Source: Mixta sp. Marseille-Q2659 (GTDB taxonomy: Bacteria > Pseudomonadota > Gammaproteobacteria > Enterobacterales > Enterobacteriaceae). From it: a stretch of DNA of 64,000 nucleotides. This document shows positions 18,640-28,406 of the stretch, in pieces; position 1 is the first letter of the stretch, and every line of letters begins with the position of its first letter. The stretch is taken from assembly GCF_940807255.1 (NCBI RefSeq), contig NZ_CALNWY010000008.1, forward strand, positions 1 to 64,000, in the 5' to 3' direction. The notes below the pieces were generated by a model. The model was not told where the DNA came from. It saw only the letters and a list, made by a program, of their open reading frames with translations, and did no database searches. A program made the translations under genes and the position numbers.

Positions 18640-19872
18640 ATGTCATCGTTTGAATATCTGAAAACCGCCATTCGTCAGCAGGGACACACTTTGCAGCAGG
18701 TTGCGGATGCCAGCGGAATGACCAAAGGCTATCTGAGCCAGCTGCTCAATGCCAAAATCAAAAGCCCCAGCGCGCAAAAGCTGGAGGCGCTGCATCGCTT
18801 TCTGGGACTGGCTTTTCCCCGCCGGGAGAAAACCGTAGGCGTGGTTTTTGGTAAGTTCTATCCTCTGCATACCGGACATATTTATCTGATTCAGCGCGCC
18901 TGCAGTCAGGTGGATGAGCTGCACATTATCATGGGGCACGATGAGCCGCGTGACCGCCAGCTGTTTGAAAACAGTGCCATGTCGCAGCAGCCAACCGTGA
19001 GCGACCGCCTGCGCTGGCTGCTTCAGACGTTTAAATATCAGAAAAATATTCGTATTCATGCGTTTAATGAAGAAGGCATGGAACCGTATCCGCACGGCTG
19101 GGATGTCTGGAGTAAAGGCATCAAAGCGTTTATGGCTGAGAAGGGGATTGAGCCAGGCTGCGTGTATACCAGCGAAGAGATGGATGCGCCGCAGTACCGG
19201 GAACAGCTGGGTATTGAGGCTATCGTGATCGATCCTCAGCGCTCGTTTATGAATATCAGCGGCGCGCAGATCCGACAGAATCCTTTTCGCTATTGGGAAT
19301 ACATTCCTACCGAAGTAAAACCATTTTTTGTGCGTACCGTTGCTATTTTGGGCGGAGAATCCAGCGGTAAATCAGTTTTAGTTAATAAGCTGGCTAATAT
19401 ATTTAATACCTCCAGCGCCTGGGAATATGGGCGAGATTATGTTTTCTCCCATCTTGGCGGCGATGAAATGGCCCTGCAATATTCTGATTACGACAAAATT
19501 GCGTTAGGACAGGCTCAATACATCGATTTTGCGGTGAAGTATGCCAATAAAGTCGCCTTTATCGATACTGATTTTGTGACGACGCAGGCATTCTGTAAAA
19601 AATATGAAGGCCGGGAACATCCTTTTGTGCAGGCGCTTATTGACGAGTACCGTTTTGATTTAGTGATTCTGCTGGAAAATAACGTGCCCTGGGTGGCGGA
19701 TGGCTTGCGCAGTCTGGGAAGTTCTGTCGACCGTCGTGAATTTCAGGAGCTGCTGATAAAGTTGCTGAACGAGAATCAGATAAAATATGAGCATGTTACA
19801 GAAGACAGTTACGACCAACGTTTTCTGCGCTGTGTTGAATTGGTAAGAAATATGTTGGAAAACGGAAAATAA
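18640..19872 (+). CDS. nadR: NAD regulator/NMN adenylyltransferase/ribosylnicotinamide kinase NadR
   Basis: The 410-residue trifunctional protein represses NAD synthesis genes and salvages nicotinamide riboside. Residues 1-55 form a helix-turn-helix (LQQVADASGMTKGYLSQLLN). The adenylyltransferase domain begins with GKFYPLHTGHIYLI and includes the SGAQIR motif. The kinase domain starts with GGESSGKS. ATG 18640 has a near-ideal AGGAGG site and matches the E. coli start; the frame is open from 18604 but that part spans a terminator hairpin. The E. coli C-terminus differs slightly. Confidence 0.98.
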   Translation: MSSFEYLKTAIRQQGHTLQQVADASGMTKGYLSQLLNAKIKSPSAQKLEALHRFLGLAFPRREKTVGVVFGKFYPLHTGHIYLIQRACSQVDELHIIMGHDEPRDRQLFENSAMSQQPTVSDRLRWLLQTFKYQKNIRIHAFNEEGMEPYPHGWDVWSKGIKAFMAEKGIEPGCVYTSEEMDAPQYREQLGIEAIVIDPQRSFMNISGAQIRQNPFRYWEYIPTEVKPFFVRTVAILGGESSGKSVLVNKLANIFNTSSAWEYGRDYVFSHLGGDEMALQYSDYDKIALGQAQYIDFAVKYANKVAFIDTDFVTTQAFCKKYEGREHPFVQALIDEYRFDLVILLENNVPWVADGLRSLGSSVDRREFQELLIKLLNENQIKYEHVTEDSYDQRFLRCVELVRNMLENGK

Positions 19873-19883
19873 TAGCGTTTGTG

Positions 19884-19920
19884 AGCTGGCAGTTTTAGCA
19901 GGTTGCCAGCTTTATTTTTT
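19884..19920 (+). terminator. Terminator of nadR
   Basis: AGCTGGCA pairs with TGCCAGCT, followed directly by a T-rich run (TTTATTTTTTTATTT). Confidence 0.85.
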
Positions 19921-20515
19921 TATTTGAAATGTTCTCATTGCCATCCACTCTCTTCTACTTCAGCTTAATTAAGCCAGAGTAAAAATAGATTTTTTTCGCC
20001 TTATATTTAAAGTTTTTTTAAAAAAACGCTTCGTTTTTTGATAGTTTATCTTTATTTAGAATATGAGTTATCCATTAAATTCAATGAGTTAAAATCACAT
20101 AATTTACTGGTTATACCTTGTTTATTTTATTGTTATTTCTTTTTTTTAGATAAAGGTGAAATTTTTCTAAAAAGGGGGGTAAGGAAAGAGTAAAGTTAAC
20201 TTGAGACATAACTTATATATTGTCATTGTTGCATTAATTATCGTTACTTATATTTTTAATTCATCGCTGTCGTAATAGTAATTAGCAGTAAATGTATCAT
20301 TAACTTTGAATTAACAACCGCTAAGTTCAGGAAAGAAGTTTCATTATTTCCTTATTTTTAGCTGAATAGCTAACGGAGTAACGGCTTCACGGAATTTTTT
20401 CTGAACTCATTTTATGTAAGACGGCATCATGTACATTATCTTCAGGGAATAATCGGCCTGTAATTTTCATATTGCAGTGTGACTATAACCGGGAAGGATC
20501 AAGAAAGTGTAAAAT
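19921..20515. other. AT-rich gene-free stretch
   Basis: These 595 bases are far more AT-rich than the flanking genes and have no open frame with a ribosome site. They contain runs of T and A (such as 19987-20040) and a short G-run (AAAAGGGGGGTAAGG near 20170). This looks like xenogeneic DNA of the kind H-NS silences, upstream of a broken LysR gene. No RNA gene or repeat was recognised. Confidence 0.6.
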
Positions 20516-21205
20516 ATGCATAAAGACATTAATCATTTGGTAAGAATGGATTTGAACCTGCTGCCCATCTTAGATACGTTACTGAATGAAAAAAGCGTGA
20601 GTAAAACTGCGGATAAACTCAATGTAACCCCGCCTGCTATTAGTAAATTTTTGAATAAAATCAGAGACACCTTTCAGGATCAGTTATTGGTACGCTCCGG
20701 TATGAGCCTGGAATTAACGCCGTTAGCGATACGTCTTAAGCCGCAGTTCCGGGAACTGCTGGATAATATCCAAACGGTGCTTCATTAAAATATTGAACTG
20801 AACGGCAGCGAACTACCGCGCTCTTTTAACATCGTTACCAACGATATTTTGATGTCTAAACTCAGCTATAAGCTGATGAAAAAGAGCATTCAGGAAAACA
20901 CCAGTCACGTCTTTAATTTTAACTACGATAACGCCTCGACCTGTGTATTGCGCAGTGATGATATTAATCTCTATATTGGCGAGGACAAAAACCTGAGTCC
21001 AGAAGTAAAAGTAAGAACGATTGGACATAGTGAATGCGTATTTATCGCTAAAAAGGACCATCCTGTATTGCAGATGGAAAAGTCCCTGAAAAACCTGAAG
21101 GAATACATTCTCATCGTTCCTAAAAATAAACTCAAGGAAGAGATGGAAAGCCTTTATCGTAAACGCGGTTACAAGCGTAAAATTCACGGTATCAGCGCAG
21201 GCTAA
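20516..21205 (+). pseudogene. LysR-family regulator broken by an in-frame stop and short at its C-terminus
   Basis: The first 90 codons encode a clear LysR DNA-binding domain (MDLNLLPILDTLLNEKSVSKTA, then a helix-turn-helix, then LVRSGMSLELTPLA), similar in style to the LeuO/NodD branch. A TAA at 20786-20788 interrupts it. The same frame continues without a shift through a recognisable effector-binding domain (SFNIVTNDILMSKL..., then HSECVFIAKKDHPV) to a stop at 21203. Total length is about 229 codons, against about 300 for the family, so the C-terminal lobe is missing too. The N-terminal piece might still be made and bind DNA. Confidence 0.85.
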
Positions 21206-21260
21206 TTAAAACAGAGAATATTATTTGAAGAGATAATCGTGCGGTTTTAAAAAGAATATT

Positions 21261-21287
21261 AACGCCCCGTAGCAGGGGCGTTTTTTA
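21261..21287. terminator. Terminator between the LysR pseudogene and the alcohol dehydrogenase gene
   Basis: AACGCCCC pairs with GGGGCGTT (loop GTAGCA), followed by TTTT on the + strand. It serves the rightward pseudogene and, with less of a U-run, the leftward gene. Confidence 0.8.
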
Positions 21288-21313
21288 TTAGCGTGTTAAG
21301 CTACCTGGCTCTG

Positions 21314-22315
21314 TTAGTAAACAATCACCGCTTTGCCGCGCATATGGCCTTCCAGCACTTTTGCATGCGCCTGCGTTACGCTTTCAACGCTTAATTCCTG
21401 TAATGTTTCATTCAGCGTCGTGGTTAATTTGCCCGCATCCAGCAGTTGCGCGACTTTATCCAGGATTTCGCCCTGGCGCGCCATATCTGATGTGGCATAC
21501 ATGCTGCGGGTAAACATAAACTCCCAATGCAGCGCCGCGCTTTTCAGTTTTAACTGTTCCATATCCAGCGGACGCGCGTTTTCTACGATGGTACAAATCT
21601 GGCCCTGCGGCGCGATCAGCTTACCGATGCTTTCCCAGTGACCGTCTGTATCATTGAGGCAGAAGATGTAATCTACCTGGCTGATCCCATGCTGTGCCAG
21701 CTCTTCCGCCATATTCTTATAGTTAATGACCAGATCCGCGCCGCGATCCAGGCACCATTGCGCAGAATCCGGGCGCGAAGCGGTAGCGATTACTTTGACT
21801 TTGCTGTGCAGCTTTGTAAAAGGGATCGCCAGCGAACCTACGCCGCCCGCACCGCCGATAATCAATAACGTTTGCGCTTCCGTCGCTTCCTCGATACGCA
21901 GGCGTTCAAACAGGCCTTCCCAGGCGGTTAACGCCGTCAGCGGAATCGCCGCTGCCGCGCCCCAGTCAAGGCTTTGCGGCTTATGGCCAGCAATACGCGC
22001 ATCAACCAGATGATATGTGCTGTTGCTGCCTGGACGGGTAATGTCGCCTGCGTAATAAACTTCATCGCCTGTTTTAAACTGGGTAACTTTACTGCCGACG
22101 GCTACCACAATAGCGCTGGCATCCCAGCCAAGAATACGAGGCTGTTCCAGACCGTTTTTTTGCAGGCCTTTATGCACTTTAGTATCGACCGGGTTAACCG
22201 ATACGGCTTTAACCTCAACCAGCAAATCATATTCGCCAGGCGTCGGCTTTTCCGACTGAATCTCAATAAACTGTTCCGGCTTTTCTGGATTAACCGCAAT
22301 GGCACGCATATTCAT
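21314..22315 (-). CDS. Zinc-type alcohol dehydrogenase / quinone oxidoreductase-like protein (MDR superfamily)
   Basis: The 333-residue protein starts MNMRAIAVNPEKPEQFIEI. It has the GroES-like N-terminal fold (VKAVSVNPVDTKVHKG, GWDASAIVVAVGSKV), then a Rossmann domain with GGAGGVGSLAIPFTK for NAD(P)H. Cysteines for a structural zinc are lacking, so it is probably a zinc-free NADPH-dependent reductase of the quinone-oxidoreductase type. ATG 22315 has GAGGAGAA upstream. The frame is open further up, but that part lies across the divergent promoter and the LysR gene. It is probably controlled by the divergent LysR gene; the substrate is unknown. Confidence 0.88.
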   Translation of the reverse strand: MNMRAIAVNPEKPEQFIEIQSEKPTPGEYDLLVEVKAVSVNPVDTKVHKGLQKNGLEQPRILGWDASAIVVAVGSKVTQFKTGDEVYYAGDITRPGSNSTYHLVDARIAGHKPQSLDWGAAAAIPLTALTAWEGLFERLRIEEATEAQTLLIIGGAGGVGSLAIPFTKLHSKVKVIATASRPDSAQWCLDRGADLVINYKNMAEELAQHGISQVDYIFCLNDTDGHWESIGKLIAPQGQICTIVENARPLDMEQLKLKSAALHWEFMFTRSMYATSDMARQGEILDKVAQLLDAGKLTTTLNETLQELSVESVTQAHAKVLEGHMRGKAVIVY

Positions 22316-22409
22316 TTCATTCTCCTCAGTTGATGGGCTAAGTGTAGAAGTTTGGGAGGCCGGTGATAAGATGGACAATAACTCACACAGTGTTCGTCTG
22401 AGGTGAACA

Positions 22410-23306
22410 GTGGCATTAAAACGATTACAGGATATGGCGCTGTTTGCGTTGGTCGCGGAGAGCGGCAGCTTTACAGCGGCGGCCCGGCGCGCAGGTTTGC
22501 CTAAATCGAGTGTCAGCCAGCGCATTAGCCAGCTGGAGCAGGCGGTAGGGCTACGTTTGCTTAACCGCACCACGCGGCAGCTTAATCTGACCTTTGCCGG
22601 TGAACGCTATCTTATTCACTGCCAGGAAATGATGCAGGCCAGCGAGCGCGCTGAGCTGGCGCTGGAACGCTTGCGCGATAACCCAAGCGGCCGACTGCGC
22701 ATTACCAGCCCGGCTGGTATTGGCGCTACGTTGCTGGCGCGCTGCAACGTCGAGTTCCAGCAACGCTATCCCGATGTCACGCTGGAAGTATCGGTGTCGG
22801 ATGATATTCGCGATCTGGTGCAGGAAGGGTTTGATGTCGCCTTGCGTACCGGCAAGCCGCAGGATTCGTCATTAATAGGCCGCCGCGTTGGTTTGTGCCC
22901 GCGGTTACTGGTGGCTTCGCCTGATTATCTGGCGAAGCATCCACCGATGACGCATCCGCAGCAGCTGGCCACGCATCGTTGTATTGCGCATCGCGCCTGG
23001 GCGGAATGGCTGCTGCGACGGGGAGAAGAGGATTATCGTTGGCTGCTGCCATCGCTGCACCTGACCGACAATCTGATTTACGCCCGTGAATGCGCCTTAA
23101 GCCATGCGGGAATCACTCTGTTACCGCGTTTTCTTGCACAGGAGCCGATAAGTCGCGGTGAGCTGGTGCAGGTGTTGCCGGAGTGGGAAACGGAAGGCAA
23201 TGAGCTGTGGCTGGTTTACCCCGGACGGAAGTTAAACTCGCCGGCACTGGCGCGCTTTGTCGATTTTGCGCTGCAGAGTCCGGTGTTTCGGGATTTTTAT
23301 CGCTAA
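22410..23306 (+). CDS. LysR-family transcriptional regulator
   Basis: The 298-residue protein has an N-terminal winged helix-turn-helix (LQDMALFALVAESGSFTAAARRAGLPKSSVSQRISQ) and a full effector-binding domain with GRLRITSPAGIGATLL and VALRTGKPQDSSL. It resembles the DsdC-unrelated YafC/AaeR-like branch common next to oxidoreductases. It is divergent from the alcohol dehydrogenase gene with 94 bases between the starts, the usual arrangement for a regulator and its target. The start follows GAGGTGAAC. Confidence 0.9.
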   Translation: MALKRLQDMALFALVAESGSFTAAARRAGLPKSSVSQRISQLEQAVGLRLLNRTTRQLNLTFAGERYLIHCQEMMQASERAELALERLRDNPSGRLRITSPAGIGATLLARCNVEFQQRYPDVTLEVSVSDDIRDLVQEGFDVALRTGKPQDSSLIGRRVGLCPRLLVASPDYLAKHPPMTHPQQLATHRCIAHRAWAEWLLRRGEEDYRWLLPSLHLTDNLIYARECALSHAGITLLPRFLAQEPISRGELVQVLPEWETEGNELWLVYPGRKLNSPALARFVDFALQSPVFRDFYR

Positions 23307-23307
23307 T

Positions 23308-23333
23308 AAAAAAGCGGCCCGCAGGCCGCTTTT
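23308..23333. terminator. Bidirectional terminator between the LysR gene and ettA
   Basis: AAAAGCGGCC pairs with GGCCGCTTTT around CGCA, with A- and T-runs on both sides. It suits the two convergent genes. Confidence 0.85.
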
Positions 23334-23336
23334 GGG

Positions 23337-25004
23337 TTACTTCGCCATACGCTTGTACTTGATGCGTTTCGGCTCCAGCGCTTCTGCGCCAAGAGTACGC
23401 TTCTTGTACTCTTCGTATTCGGTAAAGTTACCTTCGAAGAACTCCACTTTACCCTCGTCCTGATAGTCGAGAATATGCGTCGCAATACGGTCGAGGAACC
23501 AACGGTCATGCGAGATCACCATTGCGCAGCCAGGGAACTCCAGCAGGGCGTTTTCCAGCGCGCGCAGGGTTTCAATATCCAGGTCGTTGGTCGGTTCATC
23601 GAGCAGCAACATGTTGCCGCCAACCTGCAGCAGTTTCGCCAGATGCAGACGACCACGTTCACCGCCTGAAAGTTCGCCAACGCGTTTGCCCTGATCGACG
23701 CCTTTAAAGTTAAAGCGGCCCACATAGGCGCGGCTTGGCATTTCAGTGTTGCCGATACGCATAATATCCAGTCCGCCAGACACTTCTTCCCAGACGGTTT
23801 TGGCGTTATCCATGCTGTCGCGGAACTGGTCAACGGACGCCAGTTTTACCGTTTCGCCCAGCGTAATGGTGCCGCTGTCCGGCTGTTCCTGGCCGGACAT
23901 CATGCGAAACAGCGTCGATTTACCCGCACCGTTCGGACCGATGATGCCGACAATCGCGCCTTTCGGTACTGAGAAAGAAAGATCGTCAATCAGTACGCGA
24001 TCGCCGTAGGATTTACGCAGGTTGCTGACTTCCACCACTTTATCGCCCAGACGCGGACCCGGTGGAATAAACAGTTCGTTGGTTTCGTTACGTTTCTGGT
24101 ATTCGGTGCTGTTCAGCTCTTCAAAGCGCGCCAGACGGGCTTTGCCCTTCGACTGACGGCCTTTCGCGCCCTGACGCACCCATTCCAGCTCTTTCTCAAT
24201 AGATTTACGGCGGGCCGCTTCCTGAGATGCTTCCTGCGCCAGACGCTGATCTTTCTGTTCCAGCCAGGAAGAGTAGTTGCCTTCCCACGGAATGCCTTCG
24301 CCACGGTCCAGTTCCAGAATCCAGCCTGCCACGTTATCCAGGAAGTAACGGTCGTGGGTAATCGCCACCACGGTGCCTTCGAAATCGTGCAGGAAGCGTT
24401 CCAGCCAGGCGACGGATTCGGCATCCAGGTGGTTGGTCGGTTCGTCGAGCAGCAGCATGTCTGGCTTTTCCAGCAGCAGACGGCACAGCGCGACGCGGCG
24501 ACGCTCACCACCGGAGAGGTTGGCGATTTTCGCCTCCCAGTCCGGCAGGCGCAGCGCATCGGCAGCACGTTCCAGCTGTACGTTGAGATTATGGCCGTCA
24601 TGCGCCTGAATAATCTCTTCCAGCTTGCCCTGTTCGGCGGCCAGTTTATCGAAATCGGCATCCGGCTCAGCATACAGCGCGTAGACTTCGTCCAGACGCT
24701 TCAGGGCGCTAACGACTTCCGCTACGGCTTCTTCTACCGATTCACGTACGGTATGCTCCGGGTTCAGCTGCGGTTCCTGCGGCAGATAACCGATCTTAAT
24801 GCCTGGCTGCGGACGCGCCTCGCCTTCAATATCTTTATCGATGCCGGCCATAATGCGCAGCAGCGTGGATTTACCTGCACCGTTTAAACCCAGCACGCCG
24901 ATTTTGGCGCCGGGGAAAAAGCTAAGGGAGATGTTCTTAAGAATGTGACGCTTCGGCGGAACGACTTTGCCGACGCGATGCATGCTGTAGACGAATTGAG
25001 CCAC
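23337..25004 (-). CDS. ettA: Energy-dependent translational throttle protein EttA (ABC-F)
   Basis: The 555-residue ABC-F ATPase binds the ribosomal E site and couples early elongation to the ATP/ADP ratio; it has no membrane domain. It has two ABC cassettes: Walker [10 protein letters not shown] (near residue 40) and GPNGAGKST (near 360), signature [12 protein letters not shown] and [12 protein letters not shown], and Walker [12 protein letters not shown] and [11 protein letters not shown]. The charged linker ([25 protein letters not shown]) and C-terminal [10 protein letters not shown] are typical. Length equals E. coli EttA (YjjK). Confidence 0.98.
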   Translation of the reverse strand: MAQFVYSMHRVGKVVPPKRHILKNISLSFFPGAKIGVLGLNGAGKSTLLRIMAGIDKDIEGEARPQPGIKIGYLPQEPQLNPEHTVRESVEEAVAEVVSALKRLDEVYALYAEPDADFDKLAAEQGKLEEIIQAHDGHNLNVQLERAADALRLPDWEAKIANLSGGERRRVALCRLLLEKPDMLLLDEPTNHLDAESVAWLERFLHDFEGTVVAITHDRYFLDNVAGWILELDRGEGIPWEGNYSSWLEQKDQRLAQEASQEAARRKSIEKELEWVRQGAKGRQSKGKARLARFEELNSTEYQKRNETNELFIPPGPRLGDKVVEVSNLRKSYGDRVLIDDLSFSVPKGAIVGIIGPNGAGKSTLFRMMSGQEQPDSGTITLGETVKLASVDQFRDSMDNAKTVWEEVSGGLDIMRIGNTEMPSRAYVGRFNFKGVDQGKRVGELSGGERGRLHLAKLLQVGGNMLLLDEPTNDLDIETLRALENALLEFPGCAMVISHDRWFLDRIATHILDYQDEGKVEFFEGNFTEYEEYKKRTLGAEALEPKRIKYKRMAK

Positions 25005-25130
25005 GTGAAATGAGCCTCTTATGGTCTGTGTGGTAATCGGGGCATCATCGCCCGTTCAGAACTGCAAGTTTAGCGGTTTTCCCTGCTTAATCACAGCCGT
25101 CATACGGGCGATTATCTGGCCGGAGTACGA

Positions 25131-25895
25131 TTAGGGCAGCAGTAGCGCGACCTGCTGTTGGCGGAGTTGCTGGGCCAGCGCTTCCGGGGGCGCGGCGTCG
25201 CTGATCAGCGCGTCAAACTGTCCCAGTTCGCCAATACGCGCAGGCAGGATTTTATTGAACTTGCTGCTGTCAGCCAGCAGCATTTTGCGCTGCGCCCGCG
25301 CCATCGCCCGCAGCTTCATGGGCAGCTCATTGGCGTTATAGCAGGTCGCGCCCTGTTGTGCGTCAAGGCCAGCCGCAGAGATAAACGCCAACGTCGGGCA
25401 AATTTCATCCAGAATCGACAGGCTGCCGTGCGGAGAAAAGACTGCATTATCGGGATGAAACTCGCCGCCGCTGAGAATAACGCGGCAGGCGCTTTTCACT
25501 TTTAATGCCAGAAAGGTATTAATGGCGCAGCAGACGGCGGTAAAGGGCAGGCTCTCGTCAATCGCATCAATTACCCAGGGCATTGTGGTGCCGCAATCAA
25601 AAAATACGGTATCGCCGGGCTTAACCAGCTCGGCTGCCAGCCGCGCCAGCTGCTGTTTTTTATTGACGTTATGCGACTGCTGATCGGAAACAAAATAGTG
25701 GCCATGCACGCTTTTCGGATCGTTTACGATATAGCCGCCGAGCAGCACCAGGCAGGAAGGCTGCTCGTTCAGATCGCGTCGAATCGTCATTTCTGAAACG
25801 CCTAACAGCCGCGCCGCCTCTTTCAGATGAATTTTATCGATGCGCTTTATCGCCTGCGCCAGTTTATTGATCCGCTCGTCGCGCCGGTTTTCCAT
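25131..25895 (-). CDS. deoR: Deoxyribonucleoside operon repressor DeoR
   Basis: DeoR-family repressor of the deo operon, induced by deoxyribose-5-phosphate. From ATG 25895 it reads MENRRDERINKL, matching the E. coli start METRREERIGQL; a tandem ATG at 25898 and a GTG at 25922 are in frame, and GGGA (25904-25907) best fits 25895/25898. It has the helix-turn-helix HLKEAARLLGVSEMTIRRDLN and the sugar-phosphate domain (FFDCGTTMPW, INTFLALK, SAAGLDAQQGATCYN). Its operator is recognisable upstream of deoC. It sits between ettA and slt, not where I recall it in E. coli. Confidence 0.93.
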   Translation of the reverse strand: MENRRDERINKLAQAIKRIDKIHLKEAARLLGVSEMTIRRDLNEQPSCLVLLGGYIVNDPKSVHGHYFVSDQQSHNVNKKQQLARLAAELVKPGDTVFFDCGTTMPWVIDAIDESLPFTAVCCAINTFLALKVKSACRVILSGGEFHPDNAVFSPHGSLSILDEICPTLAFISAAGLDAQQGATCYNANELPMKLRAMARAQRKMLLADSSKFNKILPARIGELGQFDALISDAAPPEALAQQLRQQQVALLLP

Positions 25896-26098
25896 CATCG
25901 CTTCCCTGTTTGCCTGTTTCACTTATGTTAACTCTAAAAAACCAGAGCGTCAGCCGCAGCACAATGATGTTGTCCGCCTGCCAGTGGAAAGCGATAAAAA
26001 GTAAATTTTGTGAAGAACGTGGCACGAGTCCAGCTGCCTGGTTAGCATGAAGGGAGCCTGGCATTGAGCCGGACCGGATAAATGAAAAAGGAGAGCGC

Positions 26099-28033
26099 GT
26101 GGTGACTCACAGGAAGGAGAAATGGCGTTACTGGTTGGCGGGGTGTTGTCTGCTTGCCATCAGCGGCAGCGTACTGGCTGATTCGCTGGATGAACAGCGC
26201 AGTCGCTACCAGCAAATTAAGCAGGCCTGGGACAATAATCAGATGGACGTTGTGGCGCAGCTGATGCCCACGCTGAAGGATTATCCGCTCTATCCCTATC
26301 TGGAATATCGCCAGCTATCGCAGCATCTTGACCAGGAGACCGGTCTGGCGATTAACGATTTTATTAAACGCTATCCTACCTTGCCGCCGGTGCGCACGCT
26401 TTCGTCACGCTTTGTGAACGAGCTGGCGCGCCGTGAAGACTGGCGCGGCCTGCTGGTGTTTAGCCCACAGGAGCCGCAGCCGGTCGCCGCCCGCTGTAAC
26501 TGGTATTACGCTAAGTGGGCTACTGGCCAGCAGCAGGTTGCCTGGGACGGCGCAAAATCGATCTGGCTGCGCGGCAGTTCATTACCGAGCAGCTGCGATA
26601 AACTCTTTTCCATCTGGCAGGCCGCTGGCGAACAAACGCCAATTACGACGTTAGAGCGTATTCGTCTGGCGATGATTGCAGGTAATACCAGCCTGGTGAA
26701 TTTCCTCGCGAAACAGCTGCCGTCCGATTATCAAACCATGGCCGATGCCGTGATGGCCTTACAAAACGATCCGGCGACGGTCGAAGCTTTCGCGCGTGGC
26801 GTCGGGCCGACTAACTTTACTCGCCAGGCAACCTCGCTGGCGCTGGCGCGGGTAGCGCGTGCAGATGCGGAAAACGCGCGCGCGATGATCCCTACGCTGG
26901 CGCGTTTGCAGCAGATGAGCGAGCAAGAAATACAGGAAATGAAGGAAGCGGTCGCCTGGCAGCTGATGGGTAAAGAGGTTACTTCTGAACAGGCGCGCTG
27001 GCGCGATGGCGTTGTGATGAACAGCGGTTCGACCTCGCTGCTGGAGCGGCGCATTCGTCTGGCCTTAAGCAATAACGATCGACGTGGCTTAAATACCTGG
27101 ATTGCGCGCCTCGATCCTGATGCAAAAGCGAAAGATGAGTGGCAATACTGGCAGGCCGATCTGCTGCTGGAACGCGGGCGCAAAGAGGAAGCAGAAGAGA
27201 TCCTGCGCACGCTGATGAAGGAGCGCGGCTTTTATCCGATGGTGGCGGCGCAGCGCCTCGGCGTGAAATATCCGTTGCGGGTGGATGAAGCGCCACGCCC
27301 TGACAGCAGCCTGGATGACGGGCCGGAAATCGCCCGCGTACGCGAGTTAATGTACTGGGGCATGGATAATCTGGCGCGTACTGAATGGAGCCGGCTGGTC
27401 GCCAGTAAAACGGCTTCTCAGCAGCAGATGCTGGCGCGCTACGCATTAAATCACGGCTGGTGGGATCTCAGCGTACAGGCCACCATCACCGGCAAGCTGT
27501 GGAATAACCTGGCTGAACGCTTCCCGCTGGCCTGGCAGGAACAGTTTGTTCAGTACACGCGCGATAAGGCGATCCCGCCGAGCTACGCGATGGCTATCGC
27601 CCGTCAGGAGAGCGCCTGGAATCCGAAAGCGCGTTCGCCAGTGGGAGCGTCCGGGTTGATGCAGGTTATGCCTGCCACCGCCAGCCATACGGTGAAGATG
27701 TACAGCATTCCCGGCTACGTCAACAGCGGCCAGCTGCTTGAACCGCAAACCAATATTCAGATCGGCACGCAGTATCTGGAATATGTTTATCAGCAGTTCG
27801 ATCGGAACCGCATCTTCGCCTCGGCAGCCTATAATGCCGGGCCGGGAAGGGTGCGCACCTGGCAGCGCGTCAGTAATGGGCAGTTAGATGCCGTCGCCTT
27901 TATCGAAACGATTCCTTTCTCGGAAACGCGCGGTTACGTGAAAAACGTGCTGGCCTATGATGCTTATTATCGTCATTTCCTCGACCAGCCGGATAATATC
28001 CTGTCTGATGCCGAATGGCAGCGGCGCTACTGA
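26099..28033 (+). CDS. slt: Soluble lytic murein transglycosylase Slt70
   Basis: Periplasmic enzyme that cleaves the MurNAc-GlcNAc bond to 1,6-anhydromuramyl products. The 644 residues start at GTG 26099 (a second GTG at 26102 is as good; AAGGAGAG upstream). A signal peptide ends at VLA-DSLDEQR. A long superhelical U-domain is followed by the SLT domain with the catalytic glutamate in ARQESAWNPKA, then SPVGASGLMQVMP and AAYNAGPGRVRTW. The sequence matches E. coli Slt throughout. Confidence 0.97.
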   Translation: MVTHRKEKWRYWLAGCCLLAISGSVLADSLDEQRSRYQQIKQAWDNNQMDVVAQLMPTLKDYPLYPYLEYRQLSQHLDQETGLAINDFIKRYPTLPPVRTLSSRFVNELARREDWRGLLVFSPQEPQPVAARCNWYYAKWATGQQQVAWDGAKSIWLRGSSLPSSCDKLFSIWQAAGEQTPITTLERIRLAMIAGNTSLVNFLAKQLPSDYQTMADAVMALQNDPATVEAFARGVGPTNFTRQATSLALARVARADAENARAMIPTLARLQQMSEQEIQEMKEAVAWQLMGKEVTSEQARWRDGVVMNSGSTSLLERRIRLALSNNDRRGLNTWIARLDPDAKAKDEWQYWQADLLLERGRKEEAEEILRTLMKERGFYPMVAAQRLGVKYPLRVDEAPRPDSSLDDGPEIARVRELMYWGMDNLARTEWSRLVASKTASQQQMLARYALNHGWWDLSVQATITGKLWNNLAERFPLAWQEQFVQYTRDKAIPPSYAMAIARQESAWNPKARSPVGASGLMQVMPATASHTVKMYSIPGYVNSGQLLEPQTNIQIGTQYLEYVYQQFDRNRIFASAAYNAGPGRVRTWQRVSNGQLDAVAFIETIPFSETRGYVKNVLAYDAYYRHFLDQPDNILSDAEWQRRY

Positions 28034-28043
28034 ATATGCTACT

Positions 28044-28071
28044 CTTCCGTACTCGCCAATGAGTACGGAAG
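28044..28071. promoter_or_regulatory. TrpR operator upstream of trpR
   Basis: A perfect 11-bp inverted repeat, CTTCCGTACTC-N6-GAGTACGGAAG, contains the GTACT/AGTAC halves of trp operators. It lies between the slt stop and trpR and ends 6 bases before the trpR ATG, over the probable promoter (TATGCT, 28036-28041). It fits autoregulation of trpR. Confidence 0.85.
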
Positions 28072-28077
28072 AATTTC

Positions 28078-28401
28078 ATGACCTCACACTCTCCTGTCCC
28101 GATTACTGAACAGCAGCAGGATGAAAACTGGCTGCGTTTCGTCAGCCTGCTGGAAGAAGCTTTTCAACAAGGGTTACAGCTGCCGCTATTGCAGCTGATG
28201 ATGACCCCGGACGAGCGTGAAGCTTTTGGTACGCGTCTGCGCATTATTGAAGAATTGCTGCGGGGTGAAATGAGCCAGCGCGAATTGAAAAACGATCTCG
28301 GTGTTGGCATTGCAACCATTACGCGCGGCTCAAACAGCCTGCGTGCCGCGCCACCTGCACTAAAAGCGTGGCTCGACGACCGGCTTTCGATCGGTAAATA
28401 A
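28078..28401 (+). CDS. trpR: Trp operon repressor
   Basis: The 107-residue dimeric repressor uses tryptophan as corepressor for trp, aroH and its own gene. The helix-turn-helix [26 protein letters not shown] type sequence (here [19 protein letters not shown]) is nearly identical to E. coli, as is the dimer core [20 protein letters not shown]. The ATG follows GGAAGAATTTC. It is convergent with yjjX, with 5 bases between the stops. Confidence 0.98.
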   Translation: MTSHSPVPITEQQQDENWLRFVSLLEEAFQQGLQLPLLQLMMTPDEREAFGTRLRIIEELLRGEMSQRELKNDLGVGIATITRGSNSLRAAPPALKAWLDDRLSIGK

Positions 28402-28406
28402 GCAGG

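Noticed and set aside
20786..20788. Recoded stop in the LysR gene
   Set aside because: TAA is not a recoding codon in enterobacteria, and the C-terminus is truncated as well.
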